A DNA stretch of 64,000 nt from Streptomyces atratus (lineage in GTDB: Bacteria; Actinomycetota; Actinomycetes; Streptomycetales; Streptomycetaceae). The first letter of the stretch is position 1; every line of letters starts with the position of its first letter. The stretch spans positions 1-64,000 of the forward strand of contig NZ_BMRN01000012.1 in assembly GCF_014648655.1 (NCBI RefSeq), given 5' to 3'. The position numbers and the translations under genes are program-made. Below the pieces are notes generated by a model, which had not been told where the DNA came from, searched no databases, and saw nothing but the letters and a program-made list of their open reading frames with translations. Positions 1-8,408 of this stretch are shown in pieces.

Positions 1-155
1 TCCGCGATCTGCAGCGCCTGCTCCACCGCGTACTCGTCGAGCTCCGACAGCAGACCGTCGACATCCTCACGGTCCAGCGTCAGGTCATCGGCGAAGTGCC
101 GGTCACCGGTGGCGTCGGGCACGTACTTCACACAGACAACGATCCTCAAGCTCAC
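1..155 (-). CDS. etfB: Electron transfer flavoprotein beta subunit, N-terminal part
   Basis: The minus-strand frame starts at GTG 153-155 and runs off the window edge, so only about 51 residues are visible. They begin VSLRIVVCVKYVPDATGDR, the typical start of EtfB, the beta subunit of the heterodimeric flavoprotein that accepts electrons from acyl-CoA dehydrogenases and passes them to ETF:quinone oxidoreductase. An AGGAGA ribosome-binding site lies 6-8 bases upstream. The gene is divergent from a TetR regulator and its promoter overlaps a tandem operator shared with the ccr operon at 31.8 kb. etfA probably follows outside the window (inference). Confidence 0.85.
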   Translation of the reverse strand, partial: MSLRIVVCVKYVPDATGDRHFADDLTLDREDVDGLLSELDEYAVEQALQIA

Positions 156-191
156 GCCGGCTCTCCTACCTGGGTGTGGTTCGTATCGACG

Positions 192-233
192 ACAATATGG
201 CACTCAGTACCCTCTGTAAAGGAACTTGGTGCC
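192..233 (-). promoter_or_regulatory. etfB promoter with tandem 13-bp palindromic operators
   Basis: Read toward etfB: operator GGCACCAAGTTCC (221-233), then -35 TTTACA (215-220), a 17-bp spacer containing operator GGTACTGAGTGCC (199-211), then -10 TATTGT (192-197). The operators start 22 bp apart, about two helical turns. The predicted start site near 185 gives a leader of about 30 nt. The same layout occurs at 994-1036 and 31774-31815. The site also lies upstream of the divergent tetR gene at 265, so autoregulation is likely. Confidence 0.75.
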
Positions 234-264
234 ATAGAGGGCTTTCCGATGCTACGTTCCCCGC

Positions 265-972
265 ATGACTGACGCACGCAGACCAGCGAAGAAGCCCCCC
301 ATGCGGGAGGTGCTCGCCCGGACGGCCTTCCAGCTCTTCCTGGAGCGGGGCTTCGAGCGGACCACGGTGGACGACATCGTGGCGCGGGCCGGGGTCGGGC
401 GCCGGTCGTTCTTCCGGTACTTCCCCTCCAAGGAGGACGCGGTCTTCCCGGATCACGAGCGCTGCCTTGCCGACATGACGGCGTTTCTTGCGGCGGTCGG
501 TGACGCGGAGCCGGTCGACGCGGTGTGCGACGCGGCCCGGCTCGTGCTGCGCATGTACTCCGCGAACCCCGAATTCTCCGTCCAGCGCTACCGGCTCACC
601 CGGGAGGTGCCCGGGCTGCGTACCTACGAACTGTCCGTGGTGCGCCGTTACGAGCAGACGCTGGCCGGCTATCTCCGTGACCGTTACGGCGAGTCGGGGG
701 ACGGTGCGCTGCGGGCCGAGGTGATCGCCGCCTCCGTGGTCGCCGCGCACAACAACGGGCTGCGGACCTGGCTGCGTTCGGGCGGTGAGGGGGACCCGGA
801 GGCCGCGGTGGATCACGCACTCGGGCTGGTGCGCCAGGTGTGGGGGAGTGCGCCGGCCGAGGGTGCGTCCCCGGTCGCCGCCGATGGTGACGTGGTCGTC
901 ATGGTTGCCGCCAAGGGGGCCCCGATGTGGCGCGTCGTGCAGCAGATCGAGGCGGTCATCGGTCAGGGCTGA
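265..972 (+). CDS. TetR family regulator (paralog of the one at 32.8 kb)
   Basis: A 235-residue protein with a TetR_N helix-turn-helix at about residues 33-53 (TTVDDIVARAGVGRRSFFRYF), followed by a helical ligand/dimer domain and a short extra C-terminal segment (VVVMVAAKGAPMWRVVQQIEAVI). It is clearly paralogous to the TetR at 32812-33627: near-identical recognition helix, shared YRLTREVP..R..E and AAHN..LR.WLR.GGEGD blocks, and the same C-terminal extension. It lies between two copies of the GGCACYNAGTGCC operator module, one before etfB and one before the DUF35 gene, so it is the first candidate for their repressor. The ligand is unknown; an acyl-CoA is plausible from the neighbours. Confidence 0.88.
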   Translation: MTDARRPAKKPPMREVLARTAFQLFLERGFERTTVDDIVARAGVGRRSFFRYFPSKEDAVFPDHERCLADMTAFLAAVGDAEPVDAVCDAARLVLRMYSANPEFSVQRYRLTREVPGLRTYELSVVRRYEQTLAGYLRDRYGESGDGALRAEVIAASVVAAHNNGLRTWLRSGGEGDPEAAVDHALGLVRQVWGSAPAEGASPVAADGDVVVMVAAKGAPMWRVVQQIEAVIGQG

Positions 973-993
973 CACCGGGGCCGACCTCAGTGT

Positions 994-1036
994 GGCACTG
1001 AGTGCCTTTACGTTTCGGCACTCAGTGCCCTATGGT
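994..1036 (+). promoter_or_regulatory. DUF35-gene promoter with tandem palindromic operators
   Basis: Operator GGCACTGAGTGCC (994-1006) abuts -35 TTTACG (1007-1012). Operator GGCACTCAGTGCC (1017-1029) lies in an 18-bp spacer before -10 TATGGT (1031-1036). Here the two operators start 23 bp apart rather than 22, matching the one-base-longer promoter spacer. The predicted start site near 1043 gives a leader of about 50 nt. Both 13-mers are perfect palindromes around the central base, the best of the three copies. Confidence 0.78.
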
Positions 1037-1093
1037 GCGGACGCGCCGACGCGCAGGTGCGGCGCATCCGAGCCGAGCGCAGGGGGTCGAAAC

Positions 1094-1477
1094 GTGTCCC
1101 AGTCATCAAGTGGCACCGTGCAGACGGTGCATGAGGAAGCCGGCCTGTATTACCACCGGTGCCGATGGTGCGGCACGGCCTCCTTCCGGAGGCTGCTGTG
1201 TCCGGTGTGCGCATCAAGTGATCTGAAGCCCGAACACAGCGCCGGTCTGGGGGTCGTGGTGAGGTCCGGCGTCGTGCATCGCTACACGGACGCGGCGCGC
1301 AACGAGTCCCTGGTCCGGCTCCCCGAGGGCTTTGTGTTCCGTTGCCGTGTCGTGGGCGCCGCACCGCACCAGGTGTCGGTCGGCGCGCGGGTGCGCCCGG
1401 TTGTCGGCGGTGATCGGGATACGGGCGAGGTGGTCTTCGAGCTCTGCGACCCGCCCGGGCGTGACGACTGGTTCTGA
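1094..1477 (+). CDS. DUF35 protein, Zn-ribbon plus OB-fold
   Basis: A 127-residue protein. The GTG start at 1094 is chosen because AGGGGG lies at 1081-1086. An N-terminal rubredoxin-like zinc ribbon uses Cys23, Cys26, Cys36 and Cys39 (CRWC and CPVC), and an OB-fold-like beta segment follows. This is the DUF35 architecture of proteins that partner with thiolases, HMG-CoA-synthase-like enzymes or MaoC hydratases in acyl-CoA metabolism (for example ChsH2). No thiolase partner is adjacent. It is transcribed from the operator-bearing promoter just upstream, linking it to etfB and the ccr operon. The exact partner is not known. Confidence 0.8.
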   Translation: MSQSSSGTVQTVHEEAGLYYHRCRWCGTASFRRLLCPVCASSDLKPEHSAGLGVVVRSGVVHRYTDAARNESLVRLPEGFVFRCRVVGAAPHQVSVGARVRPVVGGDRDTGEVVFELCDPPGRDDWF

Positions 1478-1501
1478 GGCTGCGCGGGACCGGCCTGCGC
1501 G

Positions 1502-1526
1502 TCGCCGCCGTGGCCCGCGGCGGCGA
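1502..1526 (+). terminator. Hairpin after the DUF35 gene
   Basis: TCGCCGCCG (1502-1510) pairs with CGGCGGCGA (1518-1526) across a 7-base loop, 25 bases after the DUF35 stop codon. There is no T tract, as is usual in high-GC actinobacteria. Confidence 0.55.
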
Positions 1527-1694
1527 TGACGTCCCCTATCCATCCAATGTTCCGGATAGTCGTTTTCTGATCGGCCGTTATCCGATCGTCAATAAAAATC
1601 GTCCGCTATGTCGGAACCCCCCTTGCCTTGCGGACTGTATGCGAAATGCGGTCTGCGATATTCCTTGATCACCCCTGGCGGGAGGTAGGCCCTC

Positions 1695-1795
1695 GTGCGC
1701 CGAAAAGCGGTTGCCCTGGTGGCAGTTGCATCGGTGTCCCTCACCTCGGGCTGCGCATCGCTGCAGTCCTCGGCGACCGAGGCCGGAGGTGTGCG
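1695..1795 (+). pseudogene. 5' remnant of a substrate-binding lipoprotein gene
   Basis: A GTG start at 1695 behind GGAGG (1681-1685) encodes a canonical lipoprotein signal peptide, MRRKAVALVAVASVSLTSGC, with lipobox LTSGC. About 33 codons are recognisable before the sequence changes into the middle of an oligopeptide ABC transporter ATPase in another frame. I read it as the intact 5' end of the substrate-binding gene of a Dpp/Opp-type operon whose body, the permeases and the first ATPase have been deleted. The junction is estimated at 1785-1800. The leader frame stays open by chance through to the ggt stop at 4358. Confidence 0.7.
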
Positions 1796-2451
1796 GAAAA
1801 CCGATCAAACTGCACCGTCAGGCCCGCGGCGAAGCCGTACGGGCACGGGTCGAGCAGCTCCTCGCCCAGGTCGGACTGCGCCCCGAGCACGCCGACCGGC
1901 ACCCGCACGAACTCTCCGGCGGACAACGCCAGCGCATCTCCATCGCCCGCGCGCTCTCCTGCGACCCCGACCTCGTCGTCGCCGACGAACCGACGTCGGC
2001 GCTCGACGTCTCCGTCCAGGCATCCGTACTCAATCTGCTCGCCGACCTCCAGCGCGACCGCGGCTTCGGCTGTCTGTTCATCACCCACGACCTGGCCGCG
2101 GTCGAGTTCCTCGCCGACCGGATCGCCGTGATGTACCTCGGGCAGATCGTCGAACAGGCCCCGACCGCCGAGCTGTTCGCCGACCCGAAGCACCCGTACA
2201 CCCAGGCGCTGCTCTCCGCCGCGCCGGTCCCCGACCCGGTCGAGCAGCGCTCCCGCGAACGCATCGTGCTGCACGGCGAGCTGCCCAGCCCGCTGGACCC
2301 CCCGCCCGGCTGCCGTTTCCACACCCGCTGCCCGCTCGCCACCGACCGGTGCCGCACCGAGGTCCCGGCCCTGCGCGAACTGCCCGGCGGCCGGCAGGTC
2401 TCCTGCCACCTCGTCAAGGACGACGGCACCGCCCCGGACGCCGCTGCCTGA
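1796..2451 (+). pseudogene. 3' half of a DppF/OppF-type ABC transporter ATPase
   Basis: From about 1796, in the frame 1711-2451, the sequence matches the second half of an oligopeptide-transport ATPase: KPIKLHRQARGE, signature HELSGGQRQRISIARAL, Walker B DLVVADEPTSALD, H-loop LFITHDL, and the C-terminal oligopeptide domain HPYTQALLSAAP. The Walker A half is missing and there is no start or ribosome-binding site, so it cannot be a working ATPase. A normal DppF has about 330 residues; about 218 remain. It is followed by ggt, a frequent neighbour of peptide transporters. The retained part shows no internal stop, suggesting a fairly recent deletion. Confidence 0.8.
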
Positions 2452-2516
2452 CCTCCCGTACATACGATCCGAACCGAACTCCAGAACCTCGCACGTCGCA
2501 GCAAGGAGCCATATCC

Positions 2517-4358
2517 GTGTTCACCACCCGGCCGACCCTCCAGGGCACCTTCGGCATGGTGTCCTCCACCCACTGGCTCGCCTCGCAGTCCGCGATGGCC
2601 GTCCTGGAGGACGGTGGTAACGCCTACGACGCCGCCGTCGCGGCCGGTTTCGTCCTGCATGTCGTCGAACCGCACCTCAACGGCCCGGCCGGTGAAGTGC
2701 CGATGATCCTGGCGCCGAAGGACGGCGAGGTGCAGGTGCTGTGCGGCCAGGGCCCGGCTCCCGCCGGTGCCACCGTCGCCCACTACCGTTCCCTCGGCCT
2801 CGACCTGGTCCCCGGCACCGGACCGCTCGCCGCAGCCGTGCCGGGCGCGTTCGACGCCTGGATGCTGCTGCTGCGCGACCACGGCACCAAGACCGTCGCC
2901 GAGGTGCTTCGGTACGCGATCGGGTACGCGGAGGACGGCCACGCGCCCGTCGAGCGGATCGGCCAGACCGTCGAGACCGTCCGCGAACTCTTCGAGACCG
3001 AGTGGCAGTCCTCCGCCGACGTCTACCTGCCCGGCGGCAAGTCGCCGAAGCCGGGCGAGCTTTTCCGTAATCCCGCACTCGCCGCCACCTGGCGCCGGCT
3101 GATCGCCGAGGCGCAGGAGACCGGCGGCGAGGACCGCACCGCCCAGATCGACGCCGCACGGAAGATCTGGAGCGAGGGCTTCATCGCCGAGGCCCTGGTG
3201 CGCCAGGCAGCCCGCCCCACCATGGACACCAGCGGCTCCCGCCACATCGGTACCCTCACCGCCGCCGACCTGGCCGGCTGGTCCGCGTCCTACGAGGCGC
3301 CCGCCACGTACGACTGGAACGGCTGGACGCTCGCCAAGGCGGCCGGCTGGAGCCAGGGCCCCGCCTTCCTTCAGCAGCTCGCCCTGCTCCCGGCCGAGCT
3401 GCCGCAGTACGGCTCCGCCGACTACGTCCACCTGCTCATCGAGGGCTGCAAGCTAGCCATGGCCGACCGCGAGGCCTGGTACGGCGACGCCGCCGACATA
3501 CCCCTCGACACGCTGCTCTCGGAGCCGTACAACGCCGAGCGCCGCGCCCTCATCACCGAAGAGGCCTCGCGCGAACTGCGTCCCGGCAGCCCGGACGGCC
3601 GCACCCCCGTCCTCAGCGAGCACGCCCATGCCGTCGCTTCCGGCGAAGCCGCCTTCGATGCCATGGGCATCCCGGCGGCGGGCGTCGGCGAGCCGACCGT
3701 GGCGAAGAACCGCGCCGGTGCCGGCGAGCCGACCGTCGACAAGGACGGCACGACGCGCGGCGACACGTGCCATGTCGACGTGGTCGACCGCTGGGGCAAC
3801 ATGGTCTCCGCCACCCCCAGCGGTGGCTGGCTCCAGTCCAACCCGGTCGTGCCGGAGCTCGGCTTCCCGCTCGGCACCCGGCTCCAGATGGCCTGGCTCG
3901 ACGAGGGCCTGCCGAACTCCCTCACCCCCGGCCGCCGCCCCCGCACCACCCTCACCCCGTCCCTCGCCCTGCGCGACGGCGTCCCGGTCATGGCGTTCGG
4001 CACGCCCGGCGGCGATCAGCAGGACCAGTGGCAGGTCCACTTCTTCCTGGCGGTCGCCCTGCGCGCCGAGGTCCGCGGCGGCCTCGACCTCCAGGGCGCC
4101 ATCGACGCCCCGAACTGGCACAACGACAGCTTCCCCGGCTCCTTCTTCCCGCGCGGGATGCGGCCCGGCAGCGTCACCGTCGAGGAGGGCATGGACCCGG
4201 AGGTCGTCGAGGAGCTGCGCCGCCGCGGTCATGACGTCACCGTCGGCGACCCGTGGTCCGAGGGCCGGATGTGTGCCGTGGCCCGTGACCCGGAGACCGG
4301 AGTGCTGTCCGCGGCCGCGAACCCGCGCGGCATGCAGGGGTACGCCGTCGGACGCTGA
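2517..4358 (+). CDS. ggt: Gamma-glutamyltransferase family protein
   Basis: A 613-residue Ntn-hydrolase of the gamma-glutamyltranspeptidase family, which transfers or hydrolyses gamma-glutamyl groups of glutathione-like peptides and self-cleaves into two subunits. The GTG start at 2517 has AAGGAG at 2503-2508. The N-terminal STHWLASQSAMAVLEDGGNAYDAAVAAGF segment is typical. The processing/catalytic threonine should be Thr417 in GDTCHVDVVDRWGNMVSATPSGGW, and TPGGDQQ matches the conserved GG loop. There is no signal peptide, so the protein looks cytoplasmic. Streptomyces make mycothiol rather than glutathione, so the substrate is uncertain. It was presumably the last gene of the deleted peptide-transporter operon. 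Confidence 0.88.
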   Translation: MFTTRPTLQGTFGMVSSTHWLASQSAMAVLEDGGNAYDAAVAAGFVLHVVEPHLNGPAGEVPMILAPKDGEVQVLCGQGPAPAGATVAHYRSLGLDLVPGTGPLAAAVPGAFDAWMLLLRDHGTKTVAEVLRYAIGYAEDGHAPVERIGQTVETVRELFETEWQSSADVYLPGGKSPKPGELFRNPALAATWRRLIAEAQETGGEDRTAQIDAARKIWSEGFIAEALVRQAARPTMDTSGSRHIGTLTAADLAGWSASYEAPATYDWNGWTLAKAAGWSQGPAFLQQLALLPAELPQYGSADYVHLLIEGCKLAMADREAWYGDAADIPLDTLLSEPYNAERRALITEEASRELRPGSPDGRTPVLSEHAHAVASGEAAFDAMGIPAAGVGEPTVAKNRAGAGEPTVDKDGTTRGDTCHVDVVDRWGNMVSATPSGGWLQSNPVVPELGFPLGTRLQMAWLDEGLPNSLTPGRRPRTTLTPSLALRDGVPVMAFGTPGGDQQDQWQVHFFLAVALRAEVRGGLDLQGAIDAPNWHNDSFPGSFFPRGMRPGSVTVEEGMDPEVVEELRRRGHDVTVGDPWSEGRMCAVARDPETGVLSAAANPRGMQGYAVGR

Positions 4359-4421
4359 CCGGCCACCTCCCCGTCATGACCAGGTCGTCGGCTCCGCGGC
4401 GGACCGTGCTTAGCTGGGGTC

Positions 4422-5249
4422 ATGATCGATGAATTCCTCGCCGGAGACCTGACCGAGGTCGAGGCGGCGGTCCGCGCAGCGGCCGCCGCCGAGATCATGC
4501 CGCGCTACCGGCAGCTCGCCGCGCACGAGATCGTCGAGAAGAGCGGCCCGCACGACCTGGTCACCTCCGCCGACCGACTTGCCGAGGAACACCTCACCGC
4601 ATCCCTGACCAGGCTCCTGCCCGGCTCGGTCGTCGTCGGTGAGGAGGCGGTCCACGCCGATCCGAAGGTGTACGACGCCCTGGGCGGCGACGCACCGGTG
4701 TGGGTCGTCGACCCGGTCGACGGCACCCGCCAGTTCGTCCGCGGCGAACCGGGCTTCTGCACCCTGGTCGCCCTCGCCCACCACGGCGAACTCCTGGCCT
4801 CCTGGACGTATGCCGCGGCCCTGGACGAGATGGCGATCGCCGTCCGCGGCCGCGGTGCCACACTCGACGGCAAGCCGATACACTCCGGCTCGCCCGCGCC
4901 CGGGGCTGTTCTGCGGGTGGCGATGTCGCACCCCGACTACACCACCGAGGCCCAGAAGCGCGCCCTGCTGGGCCTGCGCACCGAGGGCATCGATGCCCGC
5001 CCCTGTGGTTCCGCGGGCCTCGAATACCTCGCCGTCGCCCGCGGCGACCAGGACGCGGTCGCCTTCAACTGGGAGTACGCCTGGGACCACGCGGCAGGCC
5101 TGCTCCTGGTCACCGAGGCGGGCGGCGCCCAGGCCACGCTTTATGGCGCCCCGTTCCGCATCACCGGTGGCAACGCCCTGCCGTTCACGGCGGCCCGTGA
5201 CGAGGCGACCGTCGAGCGCGTCCTTCAGGCGCTCCGCGGCGAAGCCTGA
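4422..5249 (+). CDS. Inositol monophosphatase family phosphatase
   Basis: A 275-residue Mg-dependent sugar/inositol phosphatase. The metal-binding motifs are all present: GEEAVH near residue 73, WVVDPVDGTRQFVRGEPGF near 92, and WDHAAGLLLVTEAGG near 220. The family includes inositol-1-phosphatase, histidinol-phosphatase HisN and fructose-1,6-bisphosphatase types, and the sequence alone does not decide between them. It starts 64 bases after ggt on the same strand. Its 3' end overlaps the convergent VOC gene by 25 bases. Confidence 0.85.
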   Translation: MIDEFLAGDLTEVEAAVRAAAAAEIMPRYRQLAAHEIVEKSGPHDLVTSADRLAEEHLTASLTRLLPGSVVVGEEAVHADPKVYDALGGDAPVWVVDPVDGTRQFVRGEPGFCTLVALAHHGELLASWTYAAALDEMAIAVRGRGATLDGKPIHSGSPAPGAVLRVAMSHPDYTTEAQKRALLGLRTEGIDARPCGSAGLEYLAVARGDQDAVAFNWEYAWDHAAGLLLVTEAGGAQATLYGAPFRITGGNALPFTAARDEATVERVLQALRGEA

Positions 5250-5650
5250 CCGACCGCCGCCTCGCCGTCGCCGTGCTGGACCAGGCAGAACGGATGCCCG
5301 GCCGGGTCCGCGTAGATCCGCCACGGGCGCCCCGTCCCGGCTCCGTCGTCGAGGACCACCGCACCGGCCGCCACTGCCTGTGTCTGCGCCGCGTCCAGAT
5401 CCGGGACACCGAAGTCCAGATGGAACTGCTGCGGGTGCACCGGGTGCCCCCGTCGCGGCGGCCGGTGGTCCGCCACCCGCTGGAAGGCGAGGACCGGACC
5501 GGCTGCTGTGTGGAGCGTCGCCCAGCCGTCGCCGAGCGCCCATCGCCGGTCCGGCCGGTCGACCTCCCCGCCGAGCAGACACTGGTAGAACCCGGCGAGG
5601 CGTGCGGGATCGGCGCAGTCGAGTACCACGCACTGGAGTTCGGCGATCAC
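5225..5650 (-). CDS. VOC (glyoxalase/bleomycin resistance) family protein
   Basis: A 141-residue protein of the vicinal-oxygen-chelate fold: LQCVVLDCADPARLAGFYQ at the start, HLDFGVPDLD in the middle and YADPAGHPFCLVQ near the end, the usual betaalphabetabetabeta pattern with His/Glu ligand positions. The GTG start (5648-5650) overlaps the stop of the upstream nucleotidyltransferase gene by four bases (GTGA), indicating translational coupling. The substrate is unknown. Confidence 0.8.
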   Translation of the reverse strand: MIAELQCVVLDCADPARLAGFYQCLLGGEVDRPDRRWALGDGWATLHTAAGPVLAFQRVADHRPPRRGHPVHPQQFHLDFGVPDLDAAQTQAVAAGAVVLDDGAGTGRPWRIYADPAGHPFCLVQHGDGEAAVGQASPRSA

Positions 5651-6522
5651 GAGCGGCTCCCGGGTTCTCCGGCGCCCGTCGCCAGCACCGATCGGACGTC
5701 CCGCACCAACTCTGCAGCTCTCCGCACCGCCGTCGCGTCCAGTCCCCGCAGCGCCTCGCCGACCCGTTCGGCGAAGTCCGCGGGGGTGTCCGGCAGGGCG
5801 GCCGCAGCGGCCAGCGCACCCTTCTCGTTCAGACACCAGGTGCGATGGTGGGCGTGGAGCGACTGGGTGAGGATGCCGAACGCCCGCGACAGGCACAGGG
5901 CGACATGGAGCGGGTCCCCGGCAGGGGCCGACTTGCGGGCGGCCGCAACCGAGAATTCCGCCTCCCACGCGGCTTCGACGAGCGCGGTGCGCAGTGGCTC
6001 CGGATAGGTCCGGGTCTCCTGCTGAAGCACTGTCAATTCGTTTCGGGGATCGGCCAGTACGTGCCCGAGCGCGACCTCCCCGGGATAGGCGGGGGACCAG
6101 AAACCGAGCGGATGCCCCGGCTGCACGCCCACTTCGAAGCGGCCTTCGAGGCAGTCGGACCAGACCGCCTCCACCCGGTCCAGATCGCGCAGGATCCAGT
6201 CCACCGGGGTGCCGTCCACCCGCAGCCAGGCCCCGCCGTCGACCCAGGGCCCCCAGCCGCCGGGACCCGCGACCTCTGCCGGGGAGCCCTGTACCTCGGA
6301 CGCCAACGCGGTCAGCGCGGCCAGGTCAGGAGTGCCGCGGTAGTACACGCCCAGATCCCAGTCGGAGTCCGGGCGATGCGTGCCGCGGGCCCGGCTGCCG
6401 CCCAGGGCGACGGCCCGGATGCCCGGCAGCGCGGCGAGCCGGGAGGCCATGTCCGCGATACGGGCGGGCAGGACGGAGCCGGGTTGCGCCACGGGCGCGG
6501 TGTGGGATTTCGGCGTGTTCAT
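5647..6522 (-). CDS. Nucleotidyltransferase-fold protein
   Basis: A 291-residue protein with an N-terminal DNA-polymerase-beta-like nucleotidyltransferase motif, ALGGSRARGTHRPDSDWDLGVYY (the GS and DxD signature of metal-dependent nucleotidyl transfer), at about residues 39-61. The rest is helical, resembling DUF4037 or aminoglycoside-adenylyltransferase-like proteins. Small proteins of this fold include antibiotic adenylyltransferases and toxin-antitoxin MNT proteins, but no HEPN partner is next to it. It is coupled to the downstream VOC gene by a 4-base overlap. The function is not assigned. Confidence 0.75.
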   Translation of the reverse strand: MNTPKSHTAPVAQPGSVLPARIADMASRLAALPGIRAVALGGSRARGTHRPDSDWDLGVYYRGTPDLAALTALASEVQGSPAEVAGPGGWGPWVDGGAWLRVDGTPVDWILRDLDRVEAVWSDCLEGRFEVGVQPGHPLGFWSPAYPGEVALGHVLADPRNELTVLQQETRTYPEPLRTALVEAAWEAEFSVAAARKSAPAGDPLHVALCLSRAFGILTQSLHAHHRTWCLNEKGALAAAAALPDTPADFAERVGEALRGLDATAVRRAAELVRDVRSVLATGAGEPGSRS

Positions 6523-6609
6523 CGAGCGGCGACCCTACCCGCGACCGGGCTGTCGGCGCCTCGGAATATCCTGGGTGTCCTGGCCGTCGGCTGACGAAGG
6601 AGTCCGAAG

Positions 6610-8025
6610 GTGCCGTCGATGCTTGATGCTGTCGTCGTGGGGGCGGGGCCCAACGGACTGACCGCCGCGGCCGAACTGGCCCGCCGTGGCTTCGCCGTGG
6701 AGGTCTTCGAGGCGGCCGAGACCGTCGGAGGCGGTGCCCGTACCGAGGAGCTCACCCTCCCCGGCTTCCGCCACGACCCCTGTTCCGCAGTCCATCCGCT
6801 GGGCATCGGCTCGCCCGCGTTCAACGCGATGCCGTTGTCCCGGCACGGCCTGGAGTGGCTCCAGCCCGAGCTGGCGCTCGCCCACCCGTTCCCGGACGGG
6901 TCGGCCGCCGTGCTCACCGGGTCGGTGGGGGAGAGCGCCATGTCGCTCGGCGCCGAGGACGCCGGGGCGTACCGCAGGCTCGTCGCCCCGTACCTGGGGC
7001 ACTGGGACACCCTCGCCCAGGACTTTCTGCGCACCCCGTGGGACGGGCTGCCCCGTGACCCGTACCGCTGGGTGCGATTCGGTCTCGACGCGCTCCAGCC
7101 CGCGACGCTGCTCTCCCGCCGCTTCCGCGGTGCGAAGGCGCGCGGCCTGTTCGCCGGGCTCGGCGCCCATGCCATAGCGCCCGTCAGCGGCCTGGCCACC
7201 GGCGGGGTCGCCCTGCTCTTCGCCCTCGCCGCGCACGAGAAGGGCTGGCCGGTGCCGCGCGGCGGATCGCAGGCCATCTCCGACGCCCTTGCCTCGTACC
7301 TACGCGAACAGGGCGGCACGATCCGTACCGGCACGGAGGTCAAGCGCCTGGACGAGCTCCCGCCCGCCCGCGCCTACATCTTCGACACCTCGCCGACCGC
7401 CCTCGCCCGCATCGCGGGGCTGGGCCACGCCTACAGCGGCTATCGGTACGGGGCATCCTGTTTCAAGATCGATTACGCGCTGTCGGGCCCCGTCCCCTGG
7501 ACCGCGAAGGAGGCCCGCCGCGCCGGGACGGTCCACATCGGCCCCACGGCCGGGGAAATCAACTCCGCGCTGAGCGCCGCGGTGGCGGGCCGCGACCCGA
7601 GCGTGCCGTTCCTGATCACGGCGCAGCCCAGCCTTGTCGACCCGTCGCGCGCGCCGGAGGGCCGCCATGTCTTCTGGGCGTACGGGCATGTCCCGGCGGG
7701 CTGGGAGGGCGACGCCACCGAGGTCGTCGAGCGGCAGCTGGAGCGCTTCGCGCCGGGCTTCCGCGACCTGGTGCTCGCCCGAGCGGTCGCGGGGCCGCCC
7801 CAACTCGCGGCGCGCAACGCCAATTACGTCGGCGGCGACATCGCGTGCGGCGCGTTCTCCGGCCTCCAGACGGTGATACGGCCCAAGCTCGCGCGGGTTC
7901 CGTACGCGACGGCGCATCCGGCGGTGTTCATGTGCTCCTCGGCCACTCCGCCCGGCCCGGGCGTGCACGGCATGTCCGGCCACCATGCGGCGAAGGCCGT
8001 CTGGCGGCGGCTTCGGGCGGCCTGA
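6610..8025 (+). CDS. FAD-dependent oxidoreductase, phytoene-desaturase-like
   Basis: A 471-residue flavoprotein with an N-terminal dinucleotide-binding motif VVVGAGPNGLTAAAELARRG (residues 8-27) and E-F-E-A-A spacing for the ADP ribose. The C-terminal FAD contact region is CSSATPPGPGVHGMSGHHAAKAV. The overall layout is that of the phytoene desaturase/amine oxidase superfamily (COG1233). The GTG start at 6610 is supported by AAGGAG at about 6597-6602. No carotenoid genes are near, so a carotenoid role cannot be claimed. It is transcribed divergently from the nucleotidyltransferase/VOC pair. Confidence 0.82.
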   Translation: MPSMLDAVVVGAGPNGLTAAAELARRGFAVEVFEAAETVGGGARTEELTLPGFRHDPCSAVHPLGIGSPAFNAMPLSRHGLEWLQPELALAHPFPDGSAAVLTGSVGESAMSLGAEDAGAYRRLVAPYLGHWDTLAQDFLRTPWDGLPRDPYRWVRFGLDALQPATLLSRRFRGAKARGLFAGLGAHAIAPVSGLATGGVALLFALAAHEKGWPVPRGGSQAISDALASYLREQGGTIRTGTEVKRLDELPPARAYIFDTSPTALARIAGLGHAYSGYRYGASCFKIDYALSGPVPWTAKEARRAGTVHIGPTAGEINSALSAAVAGRDPSVPFLITAQPSLVDPSRAPEGRHVFWAYGHVPAGWEGDATEVVERQLERFAPGFRDLVLARAVAGPPQLAARNANYVGGDIACGAFSGLQTVIRPKLARVPYATAHPAVFMCSSATPPGPGVHGMSGHHAAKAVWRRLRAA

Positions 8026-8408
8026 GCGCCTCACGGCCGTCCGAAGCGCCGGGACCGTCCGGCCCGGGCCGTTGTGTCTCCTGCCCCACCACCGGTCGTC
8101 TCCCGCCGGTCACGGCCGCGCACCCCCGGCTGTGGCCGGCCGGAGACGACCGGCCGCGGGCGCGTGACAGGACGACGGGCGACCACGACCAGGATCACGT
8201 CGAGCACGGCGAGGGAGACACCCAGACCGCGGCGACACCGGCGCCGACGCAGGCGGCGCAGGGCGGCGCACGCGATGAGCCGTTCGGCCCGGGCCCGGCG
8301 GGTGATGACGCGGTGGTACCCAGGCCCGGTCGGCCAGGTGGACCACAGCACCGCCGAACAGCAGCGCCAAGGGCCGTGCGGCCGACGGGGGCACGGCATC
8401 ATGGCCGC
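8026..8408. other. Gap with no confident gene; possible decayed small membrane protein on minus strand
   Basis: No convincing intact gene. On the minus strand two overlapping frames each carry a hydrophobic stretch: LALLFGGAVVHLAD near 8360-8320 and, in another frame, GVSLAVLDVILVVVARR near 8210-8160. Together they resemble a small two-helix membrane protein broken by a frameshift. This is weak evidence, since high-GC sequence easily yields such frames. No terminator or promoter element stands out. Confidence 0.25.

Noticed and set aside
1695..4358. One 887-codon frame covering the lipoprotein leader, the ATPase region and ggt
   Set aside because: The middle part is an out-of-frame, low-complexity Arg/Pro-rich reading of the ATPase relic; ggt has its own GTG and ribosome-binding site at 2517.
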